Below, piece by piece: positions 8,689 through 17,885 of a stretch of DNA of 64,000 bases. Origin of the DNA: Yoonia sp035117555 (lineage in GTDB: Bacteria > Pseudomonadota > Alphaproteobacteria > Rhodobacterales > Rhodobacteraceae); the NCBI RefSeq assembly GCF_035117555.1, contig NZ_JAYKPK010000008.1, forward strand, positions 1 through 64,000. The letters are read 5' to 3'. The position numbers and the translations under genes are program-made. Within the stretch, counting starts at the first letter, position 1; the number at the start of each line of letters is the position of its first letter. Under the pieces are notes generated by a model that saw only the letters and a list, made by a program, of their open reading frames with translations, ran no database searches and had not been told where the DNA came from.

Positions 8689-9494
8689 TGCATATCCACC
8701 GCACCGCCGAACAGATCGCCGCTGACCGCCAGCGATACCTTGATTTCCAGCGCGCAGGGATGGAGGCGAAGACGCTGCCGGAACCCAGCCCGCGCCCTGC
8801 ACCGGAAGCACCCGATGCGCGCCTGACAGAACTGGTGCGGGGCGGCTGGTATACCACGCTGCATCTGAAAGCAGGCGAGGTATTGCGCCTTGTCCCGGGT
8901 GGCGCGTCGAGTGTCTCGCTCGCCGCTTGGGCGCTGGCGGATATGAGTGAACGGCTGTGCCTGCCTGATACGGTGAAGCTGCAATGGACCACCGACCTGA
9001 CCAAAGGCCGCGTGATTTTCTCTGATATGGGCCGGGTGATGCTGTCCTTGGTCGAGGATAGCAGTGGCGCGCATGATGTGCTGACCGGTGGCTCTACGCC
9101 CGAAACTGTGGCGGATTACACTGGCGATGCAGCGCGCAACACGCGCGACAACATGCTGCTGGCCGCCGCCAAGCTGGGGCTGGAAAGGCGCGATATTCCT
9201 GCCGTGCTGAACCTGTTCGCGCCGGTGCGTGTCGATGCCGAAGGGCGGTTCACATGGCGACCTGCGATGCTGGCAGCAGGCGATTGGGTCGATCTGCGGG
9301 CGGAAATGGATTTATTTATCGCCCTCTCAAACTGCCGCCATCCGCTTGACCCGGATGCCGCAGAGGTGCCGCCGGACCTGTCGGTCATGTGCCTGCCTGC
9401 GCAGCCTGTCCCCGCAGATGACCTGTGCCGCACGGCGACAGCCGAGGCGCAGCGCGGCTTTGAAAACAACGCCCGCCTGCAAGGAGCGTTCTGA
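8688..9494 (+). CDS. Carboxyguanidine deiminase subunit (DUF1989, UAAP1 type)
   Basis: A 268-residue cytoplasmic protein of the DUF1989 family, usually annotated urea amidolyase/carboxylase-associated protein 1. Published work on this family showed that the two DUF1989 partners form a carboxyguanidine deiminase (CgdAB), which converts carboxyguanidine to allophanate and ammonia between the carboxylase and allophanate hydrolase steps. Family marks seen here are GEVLRLVPGGASSVSLAAW, LGRVMLSL-type sequence (MGRVMLSLVEDSSGAHDVLTG) and a late cysteine segment, ALSNCRHPLDP. It is coupled to the ATPase upstream and to the second subunit downstream (TGATG). I do not assign CgdA or CgdB. Confidence 0.88.
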   Translation: MHIHRTAEQIAADRQRYLDFQRAGMEAKTLPEPSPRPAPEAPDARLTELVRGGWYTTLHLKAGEVLRLVPGGASSVSLAAWALADMSERLCLPDTVKLQWTTDLTKGRVIFSDMGRVMLSLVEDSSGAHDVLTGGSTPETVADYTGDAARNTRDNMLLAAAKLGLERRDIPAVLNLFAPVRVDAEGRFTWRPAMLAAGDWVDLRAEMDLFIALSNCRHPLDPDAAEVPPDLSVMCLPAQPVPADDLCRTATAEAQRGFENNARLQGAF

Positions 9495-10090
9495 TGGACA
9501 TGATCCACGACATCCCCGCCCGCGCCCCTTGGTCCGGGATCATCCGCAAAGGCCAGACGATCCGGATCGAGGATACTTATGGCCAGCAGGCGATTGATAC
9601 GTTGTTCTACAATGCCGCTGACCATGGTGAGCGTTATTCATCGCAGGACACCTTGCGCGCCCAAGGTGCCGCCTATGTCACCACCGGCACCGCAATCATG
9701 TCGAACCTTGGCCGTGTCATGCTGCGGGTCACTGCCGATAGCGCCGGTCGCCATGATACTTCAGCGGGCTGTTGTTCCTGCGAAAGCAACACGGTGCGGT
9801 TCGGCCATGACACAAAGTTCCAGCATGCCTGCCGCGAGAATTTCATTCTCGAACTCGCCCGCCACGGCATGACCAAACGCGATATCGTGCCGAACCTGAA
9901 TTTCTTCATGAATGTCCCGATCAGCCCCAATGGCGCGATGACCGTGGATGACGGAATTTCCGCGCCCGGTGACCATCTGGAACTGGTGGCGGAAATGGAT
10001 GTGCTCTGCGTCATTTCCAATTGTCCGCAGATCAACAACCCCTGCAACGGGTTCGATCCGACGCCCTGCCGCGTCATCATCAGGGGTTGA
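9494..10090 (+). CDS. Carboxyguanidine deiminase subunit (DUF1989, UAAP2 type)
   Basis: A 198-residue partner of the preceding DUF1989 protein (urea amidolyase/carboxylase-associated protein 2). It contains GQQAIDTLFYNA, SNLGRVMLRVTADSAGRHDT, the Cys-rich block AGCCSCESNT, and a C-terminal ISNCPQINNPCNGF. The conserved cysteines and histidine probably bind a metal at the active site. ATG 9494 overlaps the upstream stop; a second ATG at 9500 is possible. Only three bases separate it from the carboxylase gene. Together with the other subunit it should deiminate carboxyguanidine to allophanate. Confidence 0.88.
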   Translation: MDMIHDIPARAPWSGIIRKGQTIRIEDTYGQQAIDTLFYNAADHGERYSSQDTLRAQGAAYVTTGTAIMSNLGRVMLRVTADSAGRHDTSAGCCSCESNTVRFGHDTKFQHACRENFILELARHGMTKRDIVPNLNFFMNVPISPNGAMTVDDGISAPGDHLELVAEMDVLCVISNCPQINNPCNGFDPTPCRVIIRG

Positions 10091-10093
10091 GCC

Positions 10094-13000
10094 ATGTTTG
10101 ACAAAGTTCTGGTCGCCAATCGCGGCGAAATTGCCGTGCGTGTCATTTCGACCTTGCGGCAGATGGGCATTGCCAGCGTTGCGGTCTGGTCCGACGCCGA
10201 CCGCTTCGCCCGCCATGTAAGGATGGCGGATGAGGCGGTGCGTCTGGGGCCTGCGCCCGCTGCGCAAAGCTATCTGGATGTGGATGCAGTGATTACCGCC
10301 TGCCGGGAAACCGGCGCGCAGGCGGTGCATCCGGGCTATGGGTTCCTGTCCGAGAATGTCGGCTTTGCCGAACGGCTGGCGGCGGAAGGGATCACCTTCA
10401 TCGGCCCGGACCCCGCGCATCTGCGCGATTTCGGGGCCAAACATACCGCCCGCGATCTGGCGCGCAAGGCTGGCGTGCCGCTGCTGCCCGGCACCGATCT
10501 GTTGCCTGATGTCGATGCGGCGGTGCTGGCCGCTGCTGATATCGGCTATCCGGTGATGCTGAAAAGCACCGCCGGTGGTGGCGGCATCGGCATGCAGCTT
10601 TGCGCGGATGAAGCCGCCCTGCGCGATGCTTTCGCCGCTGTGCAACGTACGGCGACGGCCAGTTTCGGCGATGCCCGCGTATTTCTGGAACGCTTCGTCG
10701 CACAGGCCCGCCATGTCGAGGTGCAGGTTTTCGGCGATGGCAAAGGCCGCGTGCTGGCGCTGGGTGAGCGGGATTGTTCCCTGCAACGCCGCAATCAAAA
10801 GGTGATCGAGGAAACGCCTGCGCCGGGTCTGTCGGATGACGTGCGCGAAGCCCTGCACCGGGCTGCGGTGGATCTGTGCGCCTCGGTCTCATATGCCTCT
10901 GCCGGGACGGTGGAGTTTATCTATGATCCTTTGCGCGAGGATTTCTTTTTTCTGGAGGTCAACACCCGCCTGCAAGTCGAACATCCGGTGACCGAGGCGG
11001 TTTGCGGCATCGACCTAGTCGAATGGATGATCCTACAGGCGGCGGGCGAATTGGTGTTGCCGGACGTTGCTCCCACGCTAAAGGGGGCCGCGATCGAAGC
11101 CCGGCTTTACGCCGAAATCCCCCATGCCAATTTCCGTCCGGCGGCAGGGCGGTTGACCGAGGTAACTTTTCCCGACAGCGCCCGCATCGACAGCTGGATT
11201 GAGACAGGCAGCGATGTCACCCCGTTTTATGACCCGATGCTGGCAAAGATCATCGTCCATGGCGCGGACCGTGATGCCGCGATCATTGCGCTGCAAGCGG
11301 CGCTGGCGGCCACACGGATCGGCGGGGTGGAAACCAACCTGCGTTATCTGCGCGCGATTGCGGGGTCGGAATTGCTCGCCTCGGGTCAGGTCACCACCAC
11401 CGCGCTGAACAGCTTTGCCTTCGATCCGCAAGTGATCGAGGTCATCGCGCCCGGCGCGCAATCGAGCCTGCAGGAACTGCCCGGACGTCTGGGTCTGTGG
11501 CATGTCGGCGTGCCGCCTTCCGGCCCGATGGACCCGCGATCTTTCCGCAACGCCAACCGGGCGCTGGGCAATCACCCTGACACGGCGGCACTGGAACTGA
11601 CGGTCAACGGGCCGACCTTGCGCTTTGCCACTGCCGCGCGGGTCGCCTTGGCGGGGGCAGAGATGGTGATGACCTTGGACGGCGCGCCGGTCGGTCCCGT
11701 CGTCGATGTGCCCGCCGGTGGTGTGCTGGCCATCGGCGCGATCACCGGACCCGGACAGCGTGCCTATCTGGCCGTGGCGGGCGGCTTTGCCGCGCCGCAG
11801 GTGCTGGGGTCGCGTGCTTGTTTTGCATTGGGTCAGTTTGGCGGCCATGCCACCGGCACCCTGCGCACCGGCGATGTGCTGGGGCTGGCGCATGCGCCAG
11901 TCGGCGATCCGCTGCCCCCCGAACCCGCCGATCTGACGCAGGACTGGCAGATTGCGGTGATTTACGGCCCGCATGGCGCGCCGGATTTCTTTCAGGAGGG
12001 CGATATCGCCACCCTGTTCAGCACGGCCTATGAGGTGCATTTCAACTCTGACCGCACCGGCGTGCGCCTCACCGGCCCCGCCCCGAAATGGGCGCGTGAT
12101 GATGGGGGTGAGGCGGGTTTGCACCCCTCAAACCTGCATGACAACGCCTATGCCGTGGGGGCGATTGATTTTACCGGCGACATGCCGATCATCCTTGGTC
12201 CTGACGGTCCGAGCCTTGGCGGTTTCGTCTGCCCCGCCGTGATCGCCAGTGACGATTTGTGGAAAATGGGCCAACTGCGCCCCGGTGACCGGGTGCGGTT
12301 CGTCGCTGAAAACCGCAAGGCTGACCCGGTGGCGGGCCCCGCCGTCCATGGTGCCGGATCACCTGTGCTGGGCGGTGACCCGGACGGGCCTGTGCCGGTG
12401 GTCTATCGCCGCCAAGGCGATGACAATCTGCTGGTCGAATATGGCGACATGACCTTGGACATCGAACTGCGCCTGCGCGTGCATCTGCTGATGCAGGCGG
12501 TTCAGGACGCGGGCCTGCCGCTGATTGACGTGACCCCCGGCATCCGGTCGCTGCAAATCCATTATGACAGCAGCAAGCTGAAGCGCAGCAAACTGCTCGA
12601 TGCCTTGGCCGAGATCGAAAGCACTTTGCCCGCCGCCGAAGACGTCACCGTGCCATCGCGCATCGTGCATCTGCCTTTGTCGTGGAACGATCCGGAGGCG
12701 GTGCTGGCGATGACCCGCTATCAGGATCTTGTGCGCCCCGACGCGCCATGGTGCCCGTCGAATATCGAATTCATCCGCCGTATCAACGGCCTGCCCGACG
12801 AAGACGCCGTCCGCCAGATCGTGCATGACGCCAGCTATCTGGTGCTGGGTCTGGGCGATGTCTATCTGGGCGCGCCGGTCGCCACGCCGATTGACCCGCG
12901 CCACCGGCTGGTGACCACGAAATACAACCCGGCCCGGACATGGACACCCGAAAACGCGGTGGGTATCGGCGGTGCCTATATGTGCATCTACGGGATGGAA

Positions 13001-13600
13001 GGGCCGGGGGGCTATCAGCTTTTCGGGCGCACGATCCAGATCTGGAACACGTGGCGGCGCACGGCGGCTTTTGCCGATCAGCCATGGCTCTTGCGGTTCT
13101 TCGATCAGATCCGGTTCTTCCCGGTCTCGCATGAGGAATTGACCGAGGCGCGCGCGGCCTTCCCCCACGGCGGCTATGACGTGAAGATCGAGGAAACCAC
13201 ATTCCGCTGGGCCGACCACAAGGCGCGGTTGAGCGCCGAGGCGGACAGCATCACTGCCTTCAAGACCCGCCAGCAGGATGCGTTCGAGGCAGAGCGCGCC
13301 CGCTGGAAGGCCGAAGGGCTGGACAGTTTCATCAGCGATGCGGGCGTGGCCGAGGTTTCGACCTCGGATATCGCCGAAGGCTGCGTCGGGGTCGAAAGCC
13401 CGATCCCTGGCAATCTGTGGAAATATAGCGCTGCTATCGGCGATAGGGTCGCAGCCGGTGACACAGTCGCCATCGTGGAATCGATGAAAATGGAAATCCG
13501 CGTGCTGGCCCCGGCGGCGGGCATTCTGCGCGAATGTCGCGCCACACCGGGCAAGACCCTGCGCGCGGGCCAAGTGATTGCAATATTGGAGGCTGAATGA
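10094..13600 (+). CDS. uca: Guanidine carboxylase (urea carboxylase family, biotin-dependent)
   Basis: A 1168-residue biotin enzyme that uses ATP and bicarbonate to carboxylate its substrate. Domains in order: biotin carboxylase with ATP-grasp (about 1-445; KSTAGGGGIGMQ glycine loop and EVNTRLQVEHPVTE), allophanate-hydrolase-subunit-2-like/KipA domain (about 448-745), subunit-1-like/KipI domain (about 765-1000), then biotinyl carrier domain (about 1098-1168) with the biotinylated lysine K1132 in ESMKME. Such single-chain enzymes were first called urea carboxylases. Members linked to a guanidine-I riboswitch and DUF1989 pairs act on guanidine. Unlike fungal urea amidolyase, the allophanate hydrolase is a separate downstream gene, coupled by ATGA. 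Confidence 0.92.
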   Translation: MFDKVLVANRGEIAVRVISTLRQMGIASVAVWSDADRFARHVRMADEAVRLGPAPAAQSYLDVDAVITACRETGAQAVHPGYGFLSENVGFAERLAAEGITFIGPDPAHLRDFGAKHTARDLARKAGVPLLPGTDLLPDVDAAVLAAADIGYPVMLKSTAGGGGIGMQLCADEAALRDAFAAVQRTATASFGDARVFLERFVAQARHVEVQVFGDGKGRVLALGERDCSLQRRNQKVIEETPAPGLSDDVREALHRAAVDLCASVSYASAGTVEFIYDPLREDFFFLEVNTRLQVEHPVTEAVCGIDLVEWMILQAAGELVLPDVAPTLKGAAIEARLYAEIPHANFRPAAGRLTEVTFPDSARIDSWIETGSDVTPFYDPMLAKIIVHGADRDAAIIALQAALAATRIGGVETNLRYLRAIAGSELLASGQVTTTALNSFAFDPQVIEVIAPGAQSSLQELPGRLGLWHVGVPPSGPMDPRSFRNANRALGNHPDTAALELTVNGPTLRFATAARVALAGAEMVMTLDGAPVGPVVDVPAGGVLAIGAITGPGQRAYLAVAGGFAAPQVLGSRACFALGQFGGHATGTLRTGDVLGLAHAPVGDPLPPEPADLTQDWQIAVIYGPHGAPDFFQEGDIATLFSTAYEVHFNSDRTGVRLTGPAPKWARDDGGEAGLHPSNLHDNAYAVGAIDFTGDMPIILGPDGPSLGGFVCPAVIASDDLWKMGQLRPGDRVRFVAENRKADPVAGPAVHGAGSPVLGGDPDGPVPVVYRRQGDDNLLVEYGDMTLDIELRLRVHLLMQAVQDAGLPLIDVTPGIRSLQIHYDSSKLKRSKLLDALAEIESTLPAAEDVTVPSRIVHLPLSWNDPEAVLAMTRYQDLVRPDAPWCPSNIEFIRRINGLPDEDAVRQIVHDASYLVLGLGDVYLGAPVATPIDPRHRLVTTKYNPARTWTPENAVGIGGAYMCIYGMEGPGGYQLFGRTIQIWNTWRRTAAFADQPWLLRFFDQIRFFPVSHEELTEARAAFPHGGYDVKIEETTFRWADHKARLSAEADSITAFKTRQQDAFEAERARWKAEGLDSFISDAGVAEVSTSDIAEGCVGVESPIPGNLWKYSAAIGDRVAAGDTVAIVESMKMEIRVLAPAAGILRECRATPGKTLRAGQVIAILEAE

Positions 13601-15375
13601 TGTTCCCTGAAATGCTGACGATAGAGGCCGTGCGTCACGCCTATGCCAAAGGTGCCACCCCGCTTGATCTGGCGGAAGAAATCATCGCGCGCCGCCATGC
13701 CGCCAGCGATCCTGCGATCTTCATCACGCCTGTCGCTGATGACGATCTGCGCGCGGCGGCGCGCGATGTGATGGCGGGGCCAAGCGATCTGCCGTTATGG
13801 GGCATTCCTTACGTCGCCAAGGACAATATCGACGTTGCGGGTCTGCCGACAACGGCGGGCTGCCCCGCCTATGCCTATGATCCGGCGCAGGATGCCGCCG
13901 TGATCGCAAGGCTGCGCGCTGCGGGGGCGCTGTGTATCGGCAAGACCAACCTTGACCAATTCGCCACCGGGCTGAATGGGACCCGGTCACCGCATGGCGC
14001 GCCGCGGTCGGTGTTTGATGCGGATTATGTCTCTGGCGGGTCATCGTCGGGGTCGGCGGTGGCGGTGGCATCAGGGCTGGCAACCTTTGGCCTTGGCACG
14101 GATACCGCCGGATCAGGTAGGGTGCCTGCGGCGTTCAACAATCTGGTGGGCATCAAGCCGACACCGGGGCTGGTGCCCAATACTGGCGTCGTGCCTGCCT
14201 GCCGTTCTGTCGATGTGGTGACGGTATTTGCGGGCTGCGTCGGCGACGGGATTGCCGTGCGCGCGGTGATGGACGGCGTCGATGCGGGCGATGGGTTCAC
14301 TCGCCCTGCGCAACCTGTCGGCATTCGGCCTAAGCCCCGCATCGGCGTGCTGGCGGGGGCGGAGCGGGAATTCTACGGCAATGCCGCTTACGTCGCGCTC
14401 TATGATGCCGCCATCGTGCGGGCCGAAAGTCTTGGCGCGACCATTGTCCCCTTCGACTATGCGCCGTTCCGGGAAGCAGCGGCGCTGCTTTATGACGGAC
14501 CATGGGTCGCGGAACGGCTGGCGGCGGTGGAAGATTTCTATGCCACCAATGCCACCGATTTCGACCCGACCGTTGGCGGGATCATCGGCGCAGCCGGACG
14601 CTACAGCGCGGTCGATGCTTTCAACGGGCGCTACCGGCTGGAAGAACTGCGCGCGCAGGTCGCCCCGGTCTGGGATCAGGTCGATCTGCTGCTGCTGCCA
14701 ACATCGCCGACGATCTATAAAGTTGCTGACATGCTTGCCGATCCGGTCACCAAGAACAGCCATTTCGGGCGCTACACCAATTTCGCGAACCTGCTGGGCT
14801 ATGCCGCCATCGCCGTGCCTGCCGGGATCACGCCGGACGGTCTGCCGGGCGGTGTCACCCTGATTGGCCCGGCGTTCAGCGATGATGGTCTTGCGCCTTT
14901 CGCTGACGCCATGCATCAGGCCGCGGGTTGCGGGATGGGCCGCGACACGAGTGCCGCGATCCCGGCTCTGGATGCGACCACCGTTCCCAAAGGCATGATC
15001 GCCCTTGCCGTCGTCGGCGCGCATCTGACCGGGATGCCGCTGAACCATCAACTTACTGATGCAGGCGGGCGGCTGATCGCGGAAACCACCACCGAGGCGC
15101 GCTATCGGCTCTATGCGCTCGACGGGACCGTGCCGCCGAAACCGGGTCTGATCCGCGATCCAGACGGGGCCGCGATCAAGGTGGAAATCTGGGCTTTGCC
15201 CGACGCGGGTTTTGGCCGTTTCGTCACCGCGATCCCGGCCCCTTTGGGCATCGGCAAACTGATCCTTGCGGATGGCAGCACGGTGTCAGGGTTCCTGTGT
15301 GAACCTCATGCGATCACAAATGCCAAGGACATCACCGATTTTGGTGGTTGGCGCGCCTATTGCGCCAGCCTTTGA
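13597..15375 (+). CDS. atzF: Allophanate hydrolase
   Basis: A 592-residue amidase-signature enzyme that splits allophanate into two ammonia and two CO2, the last step of guanidine nitrogen release. The Ser-cisSer-Lys triad is visible: K75 in VAKDNIDV, the serine run S149-S151 in SGGSSSGSA, and nucleophile S173 in GTDTAGSG. Residues from about 475 form the smaller C-terminal domain typical of AtzF/DUR1-type enzymes (LAVVGAHLTGMPLNHQLTDAGG). Length equals the family norm (about 600). The start overlaps the carboxylase stop (ATGA); a second in-frame ATG lies at 13600. Confidence 0.93.
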   Translation: MMFPEMLTIEAVRHAYAKGATPLDLAEEIIARRHAASDPAIFITPVADDDLRAAARDVMAGPSDLPLWGIPYVAKDNIDVAGLPTTAGCPAYAYDPAQDAAVIARLRAAGALCIGKTNLDQFATGLNGTRSPHGAPRSVFDADYVSGGSSSGSAVAVASGLATFGLGTDTAGSGRVPAAFNNLVGIKPTPGLVPNTGVVPACRSVDVVTVFAGCVGDGIAVRAVMDGVDAGDGFTRPAQPVGIRPKPRIGVLAGAEREFYGNAAYVALYDAAIVRAESLGATIVPFDYAPFREAAALLYDGPWVAERLAAVEDFYATNATDFDPTVGGIIGAAGRYSAVDAFNGRYRLEELRAQVAPVWDQVDLLLLPTSPTIYKVADMLADPVTKNSHFGRYTNFANLLGYAAIAVPAGITPDGLPGGVTLIGPAFSDDGLAPFADAMHQAAGCGMGRDTSAAIPALDATTVPKGMIALAVVGAHLTGMPLNHQLTDAGGRLIAETTTEARYRLYALDGTVPPKPGLIRDPDGAAIKVEIWALPDAGFGRFVTAIPAPLGIGKLILADGSTVSGFLCEPHAITNAKDITDFGGWRAYCASL

Positions 15376-15388
15376 CATCTTCCGAGGT

Positions 15389-15408
15389 TAAATATCCCCG
15401 CCGGAGGC
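15389..15408 (-). repeat. 20-bp 3'-UTR repeat, copy 1
   Basis: On the minus strand this reads gcctccggcggggatattta, identical to 58232-58251 on the plus strand. Here it lies downstream of the 2OG oxygenase stop (15456, minus strand) and just after the atzF stop. It may be part of a dispersed genomic repeat or a conserved 3'-end element. Confidence 0.7.
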
Positions 15409-15455
15409 TCCAACCTGTCCCGCGCCATTGCCGCCAGCAATGACGCGGGGCGGGT

Positions 15456-16526
15456 TTATTCGGCCACCATCACCCGTGCTTCGCGTTTAAACGGATTCTC
15501 TTCCGGCACCTCGTAGTCAGTCGTGAATACGCCCTTTTCGCGGGCATCGGCCATGTAGCGGAAAGCGTTGACCGTCATCCGCATCAGATGTTCACCGGCT
15601 TTGAGCGGTGGATATTTCGCCACGGTTTCCGGCGTGCGGAATTTTTCCAATGGTTCCACCACGGCATGGTAATCCAGCCCAAAGAACAGCGGGATAGAAT
15701 AACGTTCGTGCCCGATGTTATTGACCCGGTGCTGGGTGGATTTGAACTGACCGCCCGACCATGTCTCGAAGATATCGCCGATATTGACGACGAAACAGCC
15801 GGGCAGGGGCGGGGCCTCGATCCAGTCGTCATCGGCGTTCATCACTTGCAGGCCGGGGCCGCCCTGCATCAGGATCGTGAAACATTCGAAATCCGAATGG
15901 GACGCGATACCGACGACTTCCTTGGTCGCGGGCATGTCATTGGGGACATAACGCAAAAGGCGCAATTGCGACGTGGGGCAGGTGATATGCTGCAACAGAT
16001 CGGCGGGATCGACGCCGAGTTCCAGCGCCAAAGCATCCAGCATCCGCAGACCAAGCGCAAAGACCGCGTCATAATATGTGGCGATCGTGTCCTGCCAACC
16101 GGGCAGGTCAGGCCAGATATTGGGCCCGGTCATCCGCCATCCGGCAAGATAATCCGGATGATCGGCCGGGGCCTCGTACGACATGTCCCAGGCTTCGTTG
16201 AAATTGATCTTTTTGGGGAAGTTCGATCCGTTTTCTTCCAGCGGGACATAGCCGCGATGATGGGTGGTGAAGCCGGACCAATATTTCATCTTTTCGCGCC
16301 GGGGCAGGTCGTGAAATTGTTTCGACGCGGCAAAGGCGGCATCGATCAGCGCCTGATCAATGCCGTGATTGCGGATGTAAAAGAACCCTGATGTGCGCGC
16401 GGCATCGCCAAGCGCCTTAGCGACTTCGGCCTTTTGCGCGGGATCGCCAGAGCTCAACCCACCAAGGTCGATGACGGGCAGGTTCGCTTCGGCGACGATC
16501 AGGGCGTGCTGGTCAGTATCGGGCAT
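15456..16526 (-). CDS. Isopenicillin-N-synthase-family 2OG-Fe(II) oxygenase
   Basis: A 356-residue non-haem iron, 2-oxoglutarate-dependent oxygenase. The iron ligands H210-x-D212 (HSDFECF) and H266 (TQHRV) are visible, and R275-x-S277 (RYS) is the 2-oxoglutarate clamp. The N-terminal domain begins NLPVIDLGGL and includes FFYIRNHGI, as in plant 2-ODD and bacterial IPNS-like enzymes. AAAGGAGT just before ATG 16526 fixes the start. It is transcribed away from the PotD-like importer and its 3' end faces the guanidine operon. Arginine- or homoarginine-hydroxylating members of this superfamily release guanidine, so such a substrate is plausible, but this is inference. Other substrates are possible. 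Confidence 0.85.
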   Translation of the reverse strand: MPDTDQHALIVAEANLPVIDLGGLSSGDPAQKAEVAKALGDAARTSGFFYIRNHGIDQALIDAAFAASKQFHDLPRREKMKYWSGFTTHHRGYVPLEENGSNFPKKINFNEAWDMSYEAPADHPDYLAGWRMTGPNIWPDLPGWQDTIATYYDAVFALGLRMLDALALELGVDPADLLQHITCPTSQLRLLRYVPNDMPATKEVVGIASHSDFECFTILMQGGPGLQVMNADDDWIEAPPLPGCFVVNIGDIFETWSGGQFKSTQHRVNNIGHERYSIPLFFGLDYHAVVEPLEKFRTPETVAKYPPLKAGEHLMRMTVNAFRYMADAREKGVFTTDYEVPEENPFKREARVMVAE

Positions 16527-16792
16527 AATGGACTCCTTTTGAATGCGGTTGCTGACAGCGTTCGTCAGCGCCCTTGCCGCAGGCAAGCCTGCCGCCGCTG
16601 CGGCGCGCGGCTTTGGCAAGGATGCCTGTTTTTTGTCAACTCTGCGCCAGGACTGCCTGCATTTGCAGCGAATGCAGGCGCAGCATCGCGGCGGCAGGCG
16701 GCAATGTTGACAGGGCAAGGGCAGGCTTGGCCTGCTGATGACATCAGGACGCAATGCTGCGTTCACAGCGTCATTTCATCAGGGGACATCCA
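16527..16792. promoter_or_regulatory. Divergent control region rich in inverted repeats
   Basis: This lies between the 2OG oxygenase (minus) and the PotD-like receptor (plus). A perfect 9-bp inverted repeat GCCTGCATT (16655-16663) / AATGCAGGC (16671-16679) has a 7-nt centre. A 12-bp pair lies at 16587-16598 and 16688-16699, and TGTCAAC (16634-16640) is mirrored by GTTGACA (16706-16712). Such a set suggests operator sites for a shared regulator, but no regulator gene is adjacent. Confidence 0.5.
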
Positions 16793-17881
16793 ATGCCACA
16801 TTTCAAAATGAACCGCCGCAATCTGCTTAAATCCGGGGCCAGCGCGGGCGGGCTTGCACTGGCCAGCGGCGTGATCGGCACGCCGCTGATCGCGCAGACG
16901 CGCAGTTTGCGGGTCGCGTCATACGGTGGCTATTTTGAAAACAGCTTCAAAGAACACGTCTTTCCCGCCTTCACCGCCGCGACCGGGATCGAGGTCGAAA
17001 GTGTCACGCAGCCCAATTCCGCCGATTGGCTGGTGACGATGCAGCAGGCCACCTCTGCCGGGTCGGTACCGACGGATCTGTCGCTTTACGCGCGTGATAC
17101 GATGATCAAGGCCAGCCGGTTGGGTGATCTGATCTCGCCCCTTGATATGGCCGCGATCCCCGATGCCGCCAATCTGGACGGCTATTTCATTTTCGAGGAT
17201 GGCACCGGCCCCATTGGTGTCGGCGCCCTGTCATGGTTCAGCGCGATGGTGATCAACCCCAATGAGGTGACAGCCCCCGAAAGCTGGACCGAATTCTGGG
17301 ATAGTTCAGTCTATGAGGCGAGCCTTGGCATGTCCAAGAATTTCAATTCCCAATTGCTCGACATCATCGCCGCGACCTTCTTTGAGGGCGAGGCGACCTT
17401 TGCCACCGATGACGGGATCGTGGCGCTGATCGAAAAAGCCGCGGAACTGAAGCCCAATGTCGCGTTGTGGTGGACCGCCGAAAGCCAGATGGAACAATCC
17501 ATGAAGAACGGCGATGTGATCGGTGGACAATATTATCATGACGTGGCGCAATTGATGGCCGCTGACGGGTTCCCGATCCAGTCGGTGTTCCCGAAAGAAG
17601 GCAATCCGCAGGATTATGGATCATGGTGCCTGTCGTCCCTGTCCGACAAGGCTGCGGAAGCGGCAGAATTCATCAACTTCACCTCGCAGCCTTCGACGCA
17701 GGCGCTGATGTCGCGGATGATCGGGACCGCCCCGCTGGTTGACGTCGCGATGACCGATCTGACGCCGGAGGAATTCGGCTCCGTCTCCGGCACGCCCGCG
17801 ATCCGTCCGGCCTATGAGGCTTATCTGGACAAGGAAACCTTCATCAAGGAATCCTGGGACCGTATGCTCGCCGGGGCATAA
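16793..17881 (+). CDS. PotD/PotF-like ABC transporter substrate-binding protein (Tat-exported)
   Basis: A 362-residue periplasmic receptor of the spermidine/putrescine-type family (bacterial extracellular solute-binding family 1/8). The N-terminus MPHFKMNRRNLLKSGASAGG carries a twin-arginine motif, so it is probably exported folded by Tat and cleaved near AQT (residue about 35). The mature part begins LRVASYGGYFENSF, a typical PotD start. GGGG 7 nt upstream of ATG 16793 supports the start; ATG 16808 is an alternative. The ligand is unknown. The operon (ATPase, two permeases, cysteine hydrolase) fits import of an amine or amino-acid-like compound. Confidence 0.85.
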   Translation: MPHFKMNRRNLLKSGASAGGLALASGVIGTPLIAQTRSLRVASYGGYFENSFKEHVFPAFTAATGIEVESVTQPNSADWLVTMQQATSAGSVPTDLSLYARDTMIKASRLGDLISPLDMAAIPDAANLDGYFIFEDGTGPIGVGALSWFSAMVINPNEVTAPESWTEFWDSSVYEASLGMSKNFNSQLLDIIAATFFEGEATFATDDGIVALIEKAAELKPNVALWWTAESQMEQSMKNGDVIGGQYYHDVAQLMAADGFPIQSVFPKEGNPQDYGSWCLSSLSDKAAEAAEFINFTSQPSTQALMSRMIGTAPLVDVAMTDLTPEEFGSVSGTPAIRPAYEAYLDKETFIKESWDRMLAGA

Positions 17882-17885
17882 GGGC

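Noticed and set aside
11078..13573. Long minus-strand frames opposite the guanidine carboxylase gene
   Set aside because: They are shadows of a high-GC coding strand; no ribosome sites or family similarity.
10094..15375. Reading these genes as urea carboxylase and urea amidolyase for urea breakdown
   Set aside because: The guanidine-I riboswitch and DUF1989 pair make guanidine the better substrate; urea activity is not excluded.
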